Positions 10,691-23,230 of a stretch of 64,000 bases of DNA are shown here, piece after piece. A program made the translations under genes and the position numbers. The notes below the pieces were generated by a model. It was not told where the DNA came from and did no database searches. It saw nothing but the letters and a program-made list of their open reading frames with translations. Source of the DNA: Tolypeutes matacus. Its lineage: Eukaryota > Chordata > Mammalia > Cingulata > Chlamyphoridae. Every line of letters begins with the position of its first letter. Position 1 is the stretch's first letter. The stretch is taken from contig JAKSZT010021121.1 of NCBI GenBank assembly GCA_026826555.1, forward strand, positions 1,310,470 through 1,374,469, written 5' to 3'.

Positions 10691-12269
10691 GGTTTTCTAG
10701 ATGATCAAAATCACCCCATGCAGCATGTGCATTGGGCTATCTTCTGACAGAGTCAAGTCCCAGACCCTCCCAGACCTTTTGAGGCCTTGTGTCTGCTTTT
10801 TCCAGGAAACCCACCCCTCTCTTGGGACCAAATCTCCTGGTGAGTCATCTCACTGAGGCTCCTAGCCTCCCTTGTTAACTTTCCAGCTTAGAATCAGCTG
10901 AGAAGTCATAGGCTGTAACAGGATCAAGCTGCCCACAGACCCGGCTTGAGAGGCCCCCAAGCTCCATTAAGAGTTTTCCAGTCTTTTCCACCCTACTAGG
11001 ATTCTTCCACACAACTGATAGGAAGCTGTCCAACATGTGAGATACAGCTGCACATTCCATCTCAAAGCACCTACTGTGAGCTAGGTCTTGAACCAGATGC
11101 TACCAATTTTCGGTGTAATTGGTTGTGAGTACAGGGTGGCTGTAGCCTCTCCCAGGAAGCCCCCCCAGAAGGAGAGGGGAGCTCTCTTCTGGGGACCCAT
11201 AGCCTCCCACTCCTACCAGCCCCATGACCTTACCTACTTGGTGGGGGCGGGAGGTGGAGGCACCACCTGTCTGCTTCATAGAACTCTAAGCTCTCTGACG
11301 GCAGGGGTTGTGTCTGTACCTGGGCTCTGGGAAAGTCTGTTAAACTGAACTCCTCATAGTAGCTGGAACCAAAGGCTTTGGGAGCACAGGGAGCGGAATG
11401 TGAATTCTGACCAACAAAAGGTAGGGAATCTGGGAAGGCTTCGGGGAGAGGTGGCATTGGGACAAGCAATGTCTGGAGATGACAAGTTGGCTGGAGAGTG
11501 AAGTGTTGCTCAGTGGGACCGGAGGGCTCAAAATTGAAACTGCTGGGGGACAGAAGCTTCCTTGGAAGCCCAGGGAATAGGCCTGGCTAAGAGCTAGCCT
11601 CCACTCCCTCTTCCTGATGAGCAGAGGCTGGGGATGCCCTGTGCCTTCTTCTTGAGATTATTCAGGCTTTTCCCAGGAAGCCCTGCCCTATCAGCACCAG
11701 GACACGAGTTCCGAGGCCTGGCCTGATACCAGGTCCCGCTGCTGACTCAGGCCCCTCTGGCAGCTGAGGAGCTGGAGCATGGAGCTGGGGCTTCCACACA
11801 AGCTCGGCGGCCAAGCCCTCGAAGTGCGGCACACCAGAGCAGCGGGAGGCTTGGCCCGAGCCTAAGGCTTTCCTTCTCTGTTGCCCACGGGTGAGCCACC
11901 TCCACCCCCAGGGCTCAGTGTCCCCACAGGTAAATGAGGAGGATGGTGGACCAGAGGCACCCCAAGACTCGGTCTGCTCCAGGGATCTGGGGACAAATGC
12001 TGTCTCTGCCTCCCTGTGAGAGGTTGAAGGGGGAGATGCAGTGCCCCTAATCCCAAGACTCTGTCCCCAAGATGGAGACGTGTCCTGTCACCCAGCTTAG
12101 GTGGATTTGATTAGCCCCAATTTCTAGGACTCTGTCCTCTCGTTTTTTCTCGACAGCCCCGTCCACCTGTATCCCCTGTCCTTTCCACCCTTCATTAGCT
12201 GGGCCCTCCCCCTCCTCTCAGAATTAAAGGGGGCTGGAGGCTCCTCACCCTGTCTCCCTCCTCTGGCCC
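10691..12269. other. Gene-free sequence with scraps of old repeats
   Basis: An L2-like end is suggested at 11280-11345 (AAGCTCTCTGACGGCAGGGG) and a MIR-like tail near 11470-11520. I see no exon, RNA gene or promoter here. Confidence 0.45.
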
Positions 12270-12299
12270 GTGTTGCCTCTTGGACACCTCTCCTTGGCA

Positions 12300-12500
12300 C
12301 CGCTACCACTATTACTACTTTTACTACTAGTTCTTCTACCGTTGGCTTCTACTAGGACTGCAACCACCATGGCTACTGGTCCCACTAGTACTTCTACCCC
12401 TGGCTCCAGCAGTGCTCCTCTTTTACTAGAGCTTCTGCCACTACTGCCACCACTGCTGCTCCTAGTCATACTTTGTACTTCTACTGCTGAGAAGTATTAA
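12300..12500. repeat. Degenerate CTA/CTG/CTT trinucleotide repeat
   Basis: About 200 bases of imperfect ACT/CTG/TCT triplets (for example ACTATTACTACTTTTACTAC). Several frames stay open on both strands for this reason, with no coding meaning. Confidence 0.75.
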
Positions 12501-12929
12501 GTAACACTTGTACCACTCCTCACCATCTGCCGCTACTTCTATGAGCGGTAGGTAGTTCCTGCACTGGGCCCGGGGGGAGCTGAGCACTCTCCATCAGGGT
12601 CGAGCCACAGCAGGTGCCTTCCGTGGGATCACTATCCTCCCTCCTTCACAGACCCGGAAGCTGAGAGCATGAGCAAAGCCCCGGGACAGGTCGAGCCAGA
12701 GCAGGATCTCAGCCAGGTGACCAGACTATGGGGGTCCCCAGTCCTTTTCCTCTTCCCTTGGTCTGGTGACCCAAGGACCCTATCTTCTCTTGAGTCCTCT
12801 AGAGGATTCTTTGAAGTTGAAGAGGAGAGGGGGACTTAACCCTTGCCAGAAGCCTGGCATGCCACAGTCGGTGCACAGAGTAGGTGTCAATACATTGTTT
12901 GGATTAATTGGATTCTAGTTACCTCTAGT

Positions 12930-13270
12930 AACCTGTGAGGTAGGGACGAGGATCCAGATGTTACAGGTGGGGAAACTGAGATGCTCAGAAGCGCGGTGCC
13001 GCATCCAAGAGGCAGAGTACAGACTGGACGCCAGGACTCCCTCTTCTCCTGGTCTCTGGGATGATGGGAACTGTCGCCCCAACCATGGACTCTCCCGTGG
13101 GAATCGCAGTTTGCAGTTTACAAAGTTCTCACACATCTGTTATATTATTTCATGCTCACGCCCACCCTTGGGGAGAGGGGGGATCAAGGCCATCTTCTCA
13201 GTAAAGAAACCGAGGTGCAAATTGGGAAGGCAGCCTTTGAAAGGCTCTCAGGGCATCGGTGGTTAATCCA
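12930..13270 (-). repeat. Two MIR relics, antisense
   Basis: TTACAGGTGGGGAAACTGAG at 12960 and AGTAAAGAAACCGAGGTGCA at 13200 are antisense MIR cores. They are separated by a short unrelated segment. Confidence 0.6.
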
Positions 13271-13919
13271 AGGTGGGAGCCAGCGCCCCTATGCTCAGTC
13301 TCTGCTTCTGGGCCCAGCCTGAGAGGAAGGCCTCCCCGCTGGAGGAAGGCAAGAGGCCCCTCATAGGACAGCCCTCCGACCCTTCCCTGTCCTGCCACGT
13401 CAGTCCCTATGGCGGGCGAGCGCACAGTCCCAAGGACAGAGAGAACTGGTTATTTGTAGCCTGGTACTTAAGGGCTGGCCAGGGAAACCGGTGTGGCCCA
13501 GAGGGCTCTGTGCTCCCGAGAGGGTCTGGCTTGCAGCTGCCGAGACCTGGGCAGGGGGTCAGGGACTCCAGTCCAAGCCGCCTGGGCCAGCCAAAGCTGG
13601 GCCAGTGTCCCGGGAGAGCAGGCCGCCCCCTCCCCGAAAAGGCAAATGTAAACAGCCAACGTGCACACAGGCAGCTCATTCAGCCCCCTCCAGCTCATCT
13701 GGCTCTGTCCTGAGCCCTGGCCCTCAGGCTAAGGCCCTGCTGCTACTGCTCCAGAGAGGGAAAGGGCAGACTGCAGTCCTGACTGGGCTTGAGACAGCCA
13801 CAGGGCCCTGAAGGGTCAGTTAAGAGCAAATGAGTCTGTGCTCTGAGCACCTACTCTGTGCCATCCTCCCACTCTAGCAGCCCTGCAGGGTGGGAATTAC
13901 CACTCCCAAAGGACCCCTC

Positions 13920-14345
13920 CCCCTGTGTGAGGAAAGCTATCCCCACACTAACCCCCTTTCAAAGTATGACCCTGTTTCTTACCTCAGGGCCTTTGCACAT
14001 TCTGTTTCCTCTGCTGGGAGTGCCTTCTTTCAGCTCCTCACCTGGCTGGCTCTTTCCTTGTCTTCAGGTTTCAGTTTAAGAAGTCATTTTGCAGTGATGT
14101 CTTCCCTGCTCCCCTGGTTAATAGCCCTACTACCCCTTAAACACACCCCAATGTCTTTGTCACCCTCCCCTACTTCCTCCCCAGTATTGTATTTATTTTT
14201 TATTTACTTATTGATTCTCTTCCCCAAGAGACTGTAAGTACCAAGAGGGCAAGGACAAAGTCTATTTTATTGATCAGCTTGTCCCCAAGGGCCTGGAACA
14301 TAGAAGGCCCTCAATAAACTGTTATCCAATGAAAGAATGGAAGAG
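13920..14345 (+). mobile_element. L2 element 3' region
   Basis: Shows the usual L2 succession: CTCAGGGCCTTTGCACATTC, GAAGTCATTTTGCAGTGATG, GAGACTGTAAGTACCAAGAG and a terminal GGCCCTCAATAAACTGTT. Nothing coding remains. Confidence 0.8.
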
Positions 14346-14740
14346 AAGTGGAGGTATTTGCCCACGTTCTCACTGTTAGAAGAGGCATTGTCAGCTTTCG
14401 AACCCAGGTCTGCCTGTCTTCAAAGATGCCACCACGCCACCTGTTCTGCTCAGTGATGGTGTCCTGCAGTGACACTTCCTTAACTCCCCCAGACACGCCC
14501 TTCCCTCGTGTGTGGGGCTCGGTGCCTTCTCTAGCTTCCTTGCCAGGTCCTCCAGCTTCCGCTTGCATATCTCCGAGGATGGGGAGCTCATCCTTTCCAT
14601 TCCAACACCAGACGTTCCCTTCCGATATTGTGGGACCTTATGAAGGATGGAACAGGGCTGTTTAGCACAATTCCCAAATGTCAAAGAGGGTGCATTTCTG
14701 TCATTAGCCCAAGACTTTGGACTTTGATAATGCACTTTTT

Positions 14741-14927
14741 TTTTTTTTTTTTTTAAAGATTTCATTTATTTATTCATCCATCCCCCCCCCCCGCTGCCTG
14801 TGCTCGCCGGGTCAGCCAACCACGCCGTGCGGGCGAGCCTGCCCCCACCAGGAGGCCCCGGGAACCGAACCCGGGGCCCCCCACATGGCAAACGGGAGCC
14901 CTACTGATTGAGCCACAGCCACTTCCC
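14741..14927 (-). mobile_element. tRNA-derived SINE (monomeric DAS-like), minus strand
   Basis: The plus strand shows a T-rich start and then the complement of a tRNA-like head, with GGGAACCGAACCCGGGGCCC as the B-box complement and TTGAGCCACAGCCACTTCCC as the A-box side. It is flanked by a clear target-site duplication: GATAATGCACTTTT occurs at 14726-14739 and again at 14928-14941. Unlike the copies at 4925 and 38452 it has only one tRNA-like unit. Confidence 0.88.
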
Positions 14928-15116
14928 GATAATGCACTTTTGTGTTTGTTCATTTCTTTCCTGAGCCCCCGACCATAGGCCAGACCTGTGGTCACAGAGC
15001 AGAGAGCAAAACATCCCTGGTCCCTGCCTTCTTGCTGATGTTCAAGGTTTGTTATGGCCTTTGAGCTGCATTCCTGGGGGTGGTGCTGAGAGGACGGAGG
15101 GGCCTGTGGTGGAGAT

Positions 15117-15272
15117 CAGGAGCTTCTCAAACGTTATTGTGCACATGGATCACTAGGGAGCTTATAAAATGCAGATTCAGGTACAGCAAACTGGGCAGAA
15201 GCCCAAGATGCTGCTGTTCCCACAAGCTCCCAGGTGCCGCTGGTCCATGGACCATTCTCTGAGCAGCAGGGT
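15117..15272 (+). mobile_element. hAT-Charlie-type MITE (MER20-like)
   Basis: CAGGAGCTTCTCAAACGTTA at the left, AATGCAGATTCAGGTACAGC inside, and ACAAGCTCCCAGGTGCCGCT then CTGGTCCATGGACCATTCTC at the right follow the MER20 order. It is one of the better preserved copies. Confidence 0.65.
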
Positions 15273-15508
15273 GTGGAGCCGGCTGGCAAAAGGGGACACG
15301 GAGGCCCAGAGCAAGTGACCGGGCCAGGCAGCAGGAAGCCGAGAAGGGAGCATCCTCCAGGACCCTGGGATTCACGGGCAGGCCAGGCTCAGCTTGCCTT
15401 TGTGAGGTGCGGCATACCTGAGCTCGCTGGGGCTGCCCGCCCCCGCCCGTGAATAGCGGGCCTCTTTCCTTCCTGCGCCAGGTCGGGCGGGCACATGCCC
15501 ACGACCCC

Positions 15509-15555
15509 CCTCCCCTGCACACTCACACACACGCACACACAGGCACACACACCCT
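15509..15555. repeat. Imperfect (CA)n
   Basis: CACACTCACACACACGCACA and onward. Confidence 0.85.
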
Positions 15556-16269
15556 GGCCAGCCCGGCTGCCCTCCCTGTTTGGGGAAAGTCAACAAGAGC
15601 GTTTGAAAAGTCTTTCTGTGTGGAGAATCTGTTTGTATAGGGGGAGGAAATGGAGAGCTGGCCAATAGGTAGAAATATTAATGAAGCTTGTTATAAAGGA
15701 CCCATTCACGGCTCTCTGAGTAAATAGGGCTCTTGTCGAGCTGCCATGTTATCTGCCAAGTTCAAGAATGTGGTTCGAAAAAATAGAATTTAAAGGGGTG
15801 AGGTGGAGCCTCAAATGGCCAGCCTGAAGGAACTGGAGCCAACAGCGGGAGGAGCCTCTGCTGAGGGGGCTGGGGTTTGGGGGGTGCTGGGGAGCTGGGT
15901 CTCGGGGGCCAGGGCCTACACGGGGGTGGGATGGAGAGGGGGCTTGGGGCGGAGCTGCAGAGTGTGGCACACAGAGAGAATTCTTGTGCACCGGCATCCC
16001 AGGCCCTGGGCCTTCCCTTCCTCATCCTGGTGCCTGGCCCCAGGGCTTGGCGTTCCTCTTCCATCCCAGCGCACCTCGACTCTCCCGCGGCTTTGCGCCT
16101 TGAGGTTCTGGGGACTCTGGTGGAAGGAGGGGGGCTTTTGAGTAACTCTCAGTCATGATGCAGTGCTCATCCCCAAGCCTCTGCCATCTTCTCCCCCCCC
16201 CCCACAGCCGCCAAGTTCTACTTTGTAAATTGCTACTCAAACACTTTGTAGGAAAAAGAATAAAAGATT

Positions 16270-16620
16270 GAAATATTCGAGTCCACTAATTTGTTTTTAT
16301 TTCAAAAGTTCCAAAATTGCCAAACACGCTATACCCACCAAACCTCCACTGGTAAACTCTAATCTACTTTCTATCTCTACAAATTTGCTCTTTCTAGATA
16401 TTTCTATTTCTAGAAATTTGCTATTTCTGGATATAGCTAGCTATTTCTACCTACTTTGGCACCTATGTACCAGTTCAGCAGCCTTTTCGAACAGTATTTG
16501 TGCTTATGTACCTTGTTCATTTTACTCAACATAATACTTGTCAAGGTACATCCAGGCTATAGCATGTTTCAGAACTTTGTTCCCTTTTATGGCTGAATAA
16601 TATTCCATTTGACCCACTCA
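16270..16620 (-). mobile_element. L1 3' UTR fragment, antisense
   Basis: Ends in the well-known antisense L1 phrase GGCTGAATAATATTCCATTT (16591-16610). Preceded by GGTACATCCAGGCTATAGCA. Confidence 0.75.
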
Positions 16621-16824
16621 TTTTGCACACTGTGAACTTTGGGTCCAGAGAAGCAAATCGACCAACTCAAGGTCACTCAGCAAGTCCATGACAGAACTGG
16701 GACTTTCTTCCACCAGTTTCTCGTTGGATCGGTGTCCCCAGGAGTCAGGACGGTGCCTGGCACAGAGGAGGGGATGTGGCATTTCACACATAAGCATCTT
16801 GCAAGAAAGAGTCTTGTCTTATTC

Positions 16825-17000
16825 TAGTTTGCTCCTCACCAGCTACGTGGACTTGGGCAAGTGACTGATTCTGAGTCTTGGCTTCCCCATTTGTAAAATG
16901 GGATCGTCAAGACCAGCCTCTCCTGTGGAGAAGACTTGGTGAGAGGATGTTGGCCAAGAGCCCTGTGCTGTGCCAGGCCCTCCGTGGGTGGCTGAGGACC
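16825..17000 (+). repeat. MIR element
   Basis: CACCAGCTACGTGGACTTGG and CTTCCCCATTTGTAAAATGG are MIR core phrases in sense order. Confidence 0.8.
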
Positions 17001-17499
17001 GGCAGGTGTGGCCGTTTCTTTTTCCATCTCAGCCCGTAGCACACCAGTAGGGACTCTGACAAGATTGTTCCTCTGGCTCTCCAGTTTCCAGTGGCTTCCA
17101 ATTGGATCCTCGAAGGCTGGCTTGTGCTTTGGACCACAGGAAGCTGGTAAGTTGGGGGGGCAGCACAGCCACATCTGCGTGAGAACTATCACCAGGCTCT
17201 GCAAGACAGGCCCCGCAGGAAGCCCCTCCCAAAGTGGCTGCCTCTGGCAGGTAGGGGTCACCTTGTGTGTGGGGGGGGGGGAGGGGCATTAGCATGGGCT
17301 TTCTTTGCAAATAAAGGGGAAAAAAATCCTGTAAAACAAAAAAGAAAGGGTCACTGCAAATGCTGAATGGGAACACTTTCTAAAAAGCTCCTCCAGGACC
17401 GTGTTACCTTGAACCACAAGTCCCTTAGAGGGACTGGGAACACACGAAGTCGGCAGCCTCCTCTTCAAGAGAAGGTGGTGTGGGGTCCATCGCCAGCAC

Positions 17500-17690
17500 A
17501 GGCTTTGAGGGCTCACAGACCTAGTTTGAATCTGGGCTCTGCTTCTCACTGGCTGTGTGTCCTGGGGCCAGTGATGGACCTCTCTGGGCGTCCATTTTTT
17601 CATCTACACAAGAAAAGAGAAGAGAGGGTTAATGTATGTGAAGGTTCCTGGCATATTGTGGATGCTCATTAAAAGTCAATTTCCTCTCCT
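17500..17690 (+). repeat. MIR element
   Basis: AGTTTGAATCTGGGCTCTGC, then CCATTTTTTCATCTACACAA and a TGGCATATTGTGGATGCTCA tail in MIR order. Confidence 0.75.
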
Positions 17691-18054
17691 TTCTGGGCCT
17701 CTTGGCAGGCCTACAGGAAGTGCCTGACAGGTCTCACCAGCCAGACCAGAGACTCAGCTCGGCAGGCCTCGGCGCCTGCACCCCAGTTCAGCGGCCCGAT
17801 GCTGACTGTGGCTGCATAGCCCTTCACAGTTCACAAGGCACTTGCCTACCTACCACCAGAGCCTCCCAGGAATCCCATGAGACGAGCAGGACAGCTCTTA
17901 CTACCCCATTGCATTGATGGGCCGCTGAAGCTGGGAGAGGGTGAGGACTGAGAGCACAGAGCTCCTGGGTGGGATCCAAGGCTGTCTCATCCCTTCAGCA
18001 AATATGACTGAGGGCTTGCTGTGTTGAGGCACTGTGCTGAGAATGGAAGAGACT

Positions 18055-18165
18055 ATGAGTAAAATCAAACTCATAGATGGGTAATAGGTGGATGGGTGGG
18101 TGGATGATGGATAGAAGAGAGATGGTCGAATAGATGATGGAGGGAGGAAGGAAGGAAGGAAGGGT
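18055..18165. repeat. GGAT/GATG and GGAA tandem repeats
   Basis: GGTGGATGGGTGGGTGGATG at 18088, followed by GAGGGAGGAAGGAAGGAAGG at 18140. Confidence 0.85.
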
Positions 18166-18309
18166 GACTGTAGGAAGGATGACAAGCTCTTTGAGGGCAG
18201 GGCTCTCATTTAATCTTTCCACCACTGGGTGCCAGTACTGATGATGCTGCCTGGCACAGAGGAGGTGCTAACGCTTGCCCCATGGATGCCCTCTTTGGTG
18301 GCAAGGGCT

Positions 18310-18550
18310 TGGGAGCCAGGCTGCTGCGGACTGAGTCCCAGCTCCACAACTTCCTAGCTGTATGATGGAGGGGCAGTTACTTAACTGGTGCCTCAGTTTC
18401 CTCATCTGTACAATTGGGGCTGACAATTCTTTCTAGGTTGCTGTGAGGATTAAATGAGTTAAAACGTGACACAAAAAACCCTTAGATCAATGTCTGGTAC
18501 ATAGTAACTACCACAGAAGCACTGGTCATTATTATTATTATAATTGTCAT
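18310..18550 (+). repeat. MIR element, long copy
   Basis: A well preserved MIR: CCTCAGTTTCCTCATCTGTA, then GAGGATTAAATGAGTTAAAA and CATAGTAACTACCACAGAAG. It ends in ATTATTATTATT. Confidence 0.85.
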
Positions 18551-19814
18551 TTTACTCCTCAGCCCTTCCCTGTCTTCCCAAGATGTCTCCTGAAGGCAGA
18601 AATCTTGGTGCCCTGCCTGAGGTGCCTGCAGTAAAAATACCTGTTGGTGCTGTGGTTTCAGAGATGGCAACATCTCGAGTCCAAATCAGAGTCCAAGAAC
18701 TCCCAGGGCAGACGTCCACTGGGGCTGAGGGAGGCAGGACAGCAGAGTAGTCGGGGCTCTGGGCAGGGAAGGGAAAGGTCAAATTTGTCTCCTGGCCCTG
18801 GCATGGCCAGCCCTACAGGGCCCAGCTTTTTGTGAGTTCTGTCTCCCCCACTGGGCTTGAGAGAGATAGTCTGCTCCAAACCAACCAAATTGCAGGCCGA
18901 GGAAACCTGAATCAGCCTATCTGCAGCTCCTCATCCTCAATTTTCCCTTCTTTGAATGGATTTTTCCGCATCGGAAAAACTGAGCCTTTGCTAGCCTTGG
19001 AACACACACGAACTTTCTCCTGGCCGAAGTGCTGTGTCAGCAGCTAGTGGTTGAGGATGGCACCAGATGGAGCTCTCATTAATGCCCCAGCAGCAGCCCC
19101 AGGTCCCCCTGGGTCACCTCCCAGGGCACACAGGCTCAGCTTTCTCCCCGGGAGCCGCCCAATAATCCCACCTTGACCCATCCCTGCGATTTATAGGCAC
19201 CAGTGGTTGACACAAGTTCCCGCTCGGCGTGGGCTCATGGGTCCGTGGGCTCCACCGGTCGCCAAGAGCCACAGAGTCGGCTCCTGCCCGCCTGCCCCTC
19301 ACGCAGTAAGTGAGTCACTGGGGTTTGGAGTGGGCCACACCAGGGGTGGCTCCTCATTGGAATAAGACAGTCACCCTTGAACAGAGCCGGCAAAGATGGC
19401 ATGCCAAACCCCTTGCTTGGCAAGGCTTCTGTCCAGAGGGCACCAAGATGGCTCCTCCCAGCCAAGGAATTGCAGGCACTCAGGCTGGCACGGCCCTCCA
19501 CGAGCCTTGAGCCCAGCTGCCCAAGTTCAGAGGGAGAGACGGAGACACAGCCAGGGAGAGGAGGTAAGGTGGCCACAGTCACTGAGCAAGTCAATGAGCC
19601 AGGACCCTAGAGATCATGTTCACGGGTGTCTTCTGCTCCCCCACAGTTGGGCTACTAAAGGAAACGGAGCAGCCAAGGGCCCCCTGGCTGGTCTTCTAGG
19701 TGCCAGGAAGGGTGCCTGGACATCTGGTCTTTGGTGCAAATTCCTGGGTCTCCTAGGTTTCCAGGAGAAATCGGCCTGTTGATAGCCCATTTCTACGAGC
19801 AGAGAGAGAGAGGG

Positions 19815-20010
19815 ATGTGATATGGGAGAAAGGCCTGGGCTTTGCAACTGGGCACACCTGGGTTCCAAGTCACTTAGCCCCTCTGAGCCTCAGTTTCCTC
19901 AGCTAAAAAATGGGCTGACATGATCACCTACATGTCTGGTCATTGGGAGGTTCGTGTGATACCAAGTATCTGGCATATAGGAGGCACTTAGTAAAATGCT
20001 GCATTGATGA
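19815..20010 (+). repeat. MIR element
   Basis: GAGCCTCAGTTTCCTCAGCT and ATAGGAGGCACTTAGTAAAA, in sense MIR order. Confidence 0.8.
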
Positions 20011-20689
20011 TGACTCCTCCAATTAGCAAAAGGTTGCCAGGACAGGGTCCAGGCTTTTTAGGCAATGGCGTCCCAGGGAGATATGCAGTGGGTGAAGGAC
20101 AATCCTTTGAGCCTGAGTCCCCAACTCCTGGGGAACAAGAGGGCAAGTCTTGCTGTTTCCCATCTGTACAATGGGGAATGGGGGAAGAGGACTAAGAGGT
20201 TACTGCCGCTAATGCAGGGCTGGCCCCTCTGGCAGAATAGTGGGGCATGGCACCCACTCCTGGGCTGCTCCCTGTCTCAACAGACCTTGTCTGAGGAGGC
20301 AGAGGCCCAGAGTGGGGTGTAGAGCCCAGGAGGTGGGCAGGTGGAAAGAGGGGGACTGGATTAGGCTGGGTTGGCAGAGCAGGGGCCACAGCCCCAGGCT
20401 CCTAGGCTGATGCTTCAAAAGGCTGTGCAGGCCCAGTCCTTTTGGATCAAGCCCCTGTGCTCACACCAGGCTGCCCTTTGGACCAGAGAAATGAGCAGCA
20501 AGGAAAGGGCCTCAGCCCTCCCCTCTGACAGATGGGCATCCTGGGCTGCAGCTACCCTGGCTCAGGGCTCAGACCCACTGCTCTGGATTATGCCCAAGCA
20601 GCTGTGCAGAGTCTCCAGGAAGCAGGGGACACTCTGAGAGGCCCTGAGCCTTGTGGCCCAGGCTGTCGGAGGCCCCTATGTCTGACCAT

Positions 20690-21260
20690 TAGGGCCATAA
20701 CTCTGTGAATTCACCTTCCTAACATGTAGCTCCCAGCCTGCCATCCCCTCATCTCTAAAACAATCAACGGCTCCTCAGGCCTTGGAACCAGCTTCATATA
20801 CTGCAGTGTCTGTGGCTCATGGAAGAGATTCAGAAGGTCCCAGAGGCCTTGTCTTGGGTGCCAAACTTTGTGCATATACATTCATCTTGGGAGATGTTCC
20901 AGATTCACATAAAAAGCCACCAGCCCATGGGCTGAAGTCCAGGCTCTTGGTTGCATTCAAGGCTCCCCGCCAGCTGGCCCCAGCCTAGGCTTCCAGGCTC
21001 AGCATCTGCCCCTTCCCTTGCTTACCCCCAACCCACGGTTCAGTCTCAGAGCTCCCTGGGCATGTGCTCAGGCTGAGATCCTCCCTCCCTCAGCTCCCCT
21101 CCAGGAAGTTTCCTCAACCGCTGGCCCCACGACACCCCATCCTGGCCCCTCCTTTGTCATCTTTCTCACAGCTGTCTACTCCACTCCACCCCAATACTGT
21201 CCTGGGGCCCCGACCAAACCATCCCTCACATGGGTCTTGCAGAAGCCTCTTGTCTGTGCT
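20690..21260 (+). mobile_element. Old L2 element
   Basis: CTCATCTCTAAAACAATCAA, CCAGGCTCTTGGTTGCATTC, GGCTCCCCGCCAGCTGGCCC and AGGAAGTTTCCTCAACCGCT are L2 phrases in order. Highly diverged. Confidence 0.6.
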
Positions 21261-21339
21261 CTCTGCTCTCTAGGCTGCTTGGCTGACCTCCCAGGCCTCC
21301 TTGTGTCACTCTCCCACCCTAGATCCATTATCTCCTCCC

Positions 21340-21725
21340 TGGTGAGTTGGATGATGGGGCAGAAGGGAGATAGGGAGGAGGAAAAGAAGGAGAGAGAGTA
21401 GGAGGGAGAGGAGGAGGAGGCAGGAGGGGAGAAGAGGGAGGAGGAGAGAAAAAAAAAACGAGAGAAACAGGGAGGAGGAAAGAAAGAGATTTGGCATGAC
21501 AGAGAAATGAAGAGTCAGAGTGAAACAGGGAGATGTATATATGGAGAGAGATAGACAAGGAAAGAGGGGGAGTGAAACAGAGAGACAGAATGCAGAGACA
21601 AAGACAAATACAGGGAGAGACCCAGACAGAAAGAGACAGAGAATTGTAGAGATGCCAGGACAGAGAGGAGTGAGTGAGGGGCGAGGTAGAGAGAGAAACA
21701 GAGGCTGAGGCTGAGAAAGCCCACG
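21340..21725. repeat. GA-rich purine tract
   Basis: About 380 bases of almost pure purine on the plus strand, built of GGA, GAGA and AGAC units. The opposite strand gives spurious Leu/Ser/Phe-rich open frames. Confidence 0.9.
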
Positions 21726-22789
21726 GTCTGGGCTAGGGAACACATTTCCAAGCACCTCCCACACCTGGAGAGCTGGCCCTTCTCTGCCCTTCTCCAAGCA
21801 CCTGATCCTCCCTAGGGCCCAGCCAGTGGGCGAAGGAGCGGGCTTGGTACCTGATCCCAAGCCCCCACCAGTCCCCCACGCAGGAGGCCCTGGCCCAGCT
21901 CCCTGTCCAAGACCCATGGGAAGCTCCAGGAACCCCTAACACCCTCCCCTGCCCCATGAAGTGATGCTGGTCAGGCCTAAGTTGGCCAGGAATGTCTCTA
22001 GTTAAACTGTGTGATAGTGCCCAGGCCCTTAACCTCTCTGAGCCTTCTAGGGAAGTCGAGGGCAGACTAGGTTTTGACTGGGAAGGACATCAAGAGGGCT
22101 CATATTTCCTCCCTCTACCTAATCATCCCCACCTCCCTGCACCCTCCCTACCCCAGTCCCAGCAGAGGCAGATCTCATTTCACCATATCTTTGACCACTG
22201 CTCTGGAAGGCGGGAGAAGAAAGAGTTGGGGTGAAAGTACTGGCTGATTAGTGCAGAAGTACACATGGCCCAGGGCCCTCTCCTTTCAGATGGGAGTTAA
22301 GTTACCTGTCACCAGAAAGAGCTTGGTTAACCCTTCTTTGCCTGGGAGGACGGCCTGGTCCCTGCAAGGCCAGTGCCCTGTTTGGAATCCTGGCTGGGGT
22401 TTGGGTCGACCATAAAAATAACAACAAAATGATGGCCAGCACCCACGACGCGCTCACCCAGCAATTCCTTACATTGTTCATTTTGAGCCCAGTAACAAGA
22501 CCGTGTGAAATGGGTCCTGGGCTTCTTCCCCTAATAGTGGTGGAGACTGAGGCTCAGGGTCAGTAGACAGTCCAGGCAGCCTGACCTCAGAGCTTCCATC
22601 CCAATGAAAGGTCTGACAAGAGCAGTGCCATTGCCGCACCCTCCACCCGGGGCAACCCTCTTATGGGCCCCACACAGTACCAGGCACTGGGAGATGACGG
22701 GAATCAGCAGCCCTGACCCTGGAGGTACTCAGCCCCCAGTAGGGGAGAGAGGACATTTACCCAAGGGGCAAAGGATCCATAATGAGGCT

Positions 22790-23010
22790 GTGTGCCAGGC
22801 TCTGGGGAGTGTACAAGTGCAGGCGCAGGTGCCACACTGCTTGGGTTCGAATCCCTGCTGTATGGTTTATCATATCAGCTGTGTGTACTTGGGCAAGTAA
22901 CTTAATCTTTCTGTGCCTCAGCTTCCTCTTGTGTAAAATGCCTCCTATGTTGCGAGGATGAAACAGGCTGACTCTTTGAGGGGTCGCAGAGCTGTGCCTG
23001 GCATGCACCG
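22790..23010 (+). repeat. MIR element
   Basis: TGGGTTCGAATCCCTGCTGT, TGTACTTGGGCAAGTAACTT and CTCAGCTTCCTCTTGTGTAA follow the MIR consensus closely. Confidence 0.85.
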
Positions 23011-23059
23011 AGGGCTTAAGCTACATGACCCACCGTCTTCATCACCATCCTTGTCTTCC

Positions 23060-23230
23060 TCAGCCCTTTGAGGAGATTATTCAGTTTCATCCTCCCAGTC
23101 ATTCCATAAGGGTGGTCTGATCATCCCCATTTTACAGATGAGGAAACTGAGGCTCAGAGAGGTGGAATGACTTGCAGTGAATGAGGAAAAGGCAGAACCG
23201 AGGTGGGAACTCAGGTCGGCTGGAAACACG
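23060..23230 (-). repeat. MIR element, antisense
   Basis: CCATTTTACAGATGAGGAAA and CTGAGGCTCAGAGAGGTGGA are the antisense MIR core. Confidence 0.85.

Noticed and set aside
21306..21917. 203-codon minus-strand frame with Leu/Ser/Phe runs
   Set aside because: Reverse of a GA-rich purine tract. The transmembrane look is an artefact.
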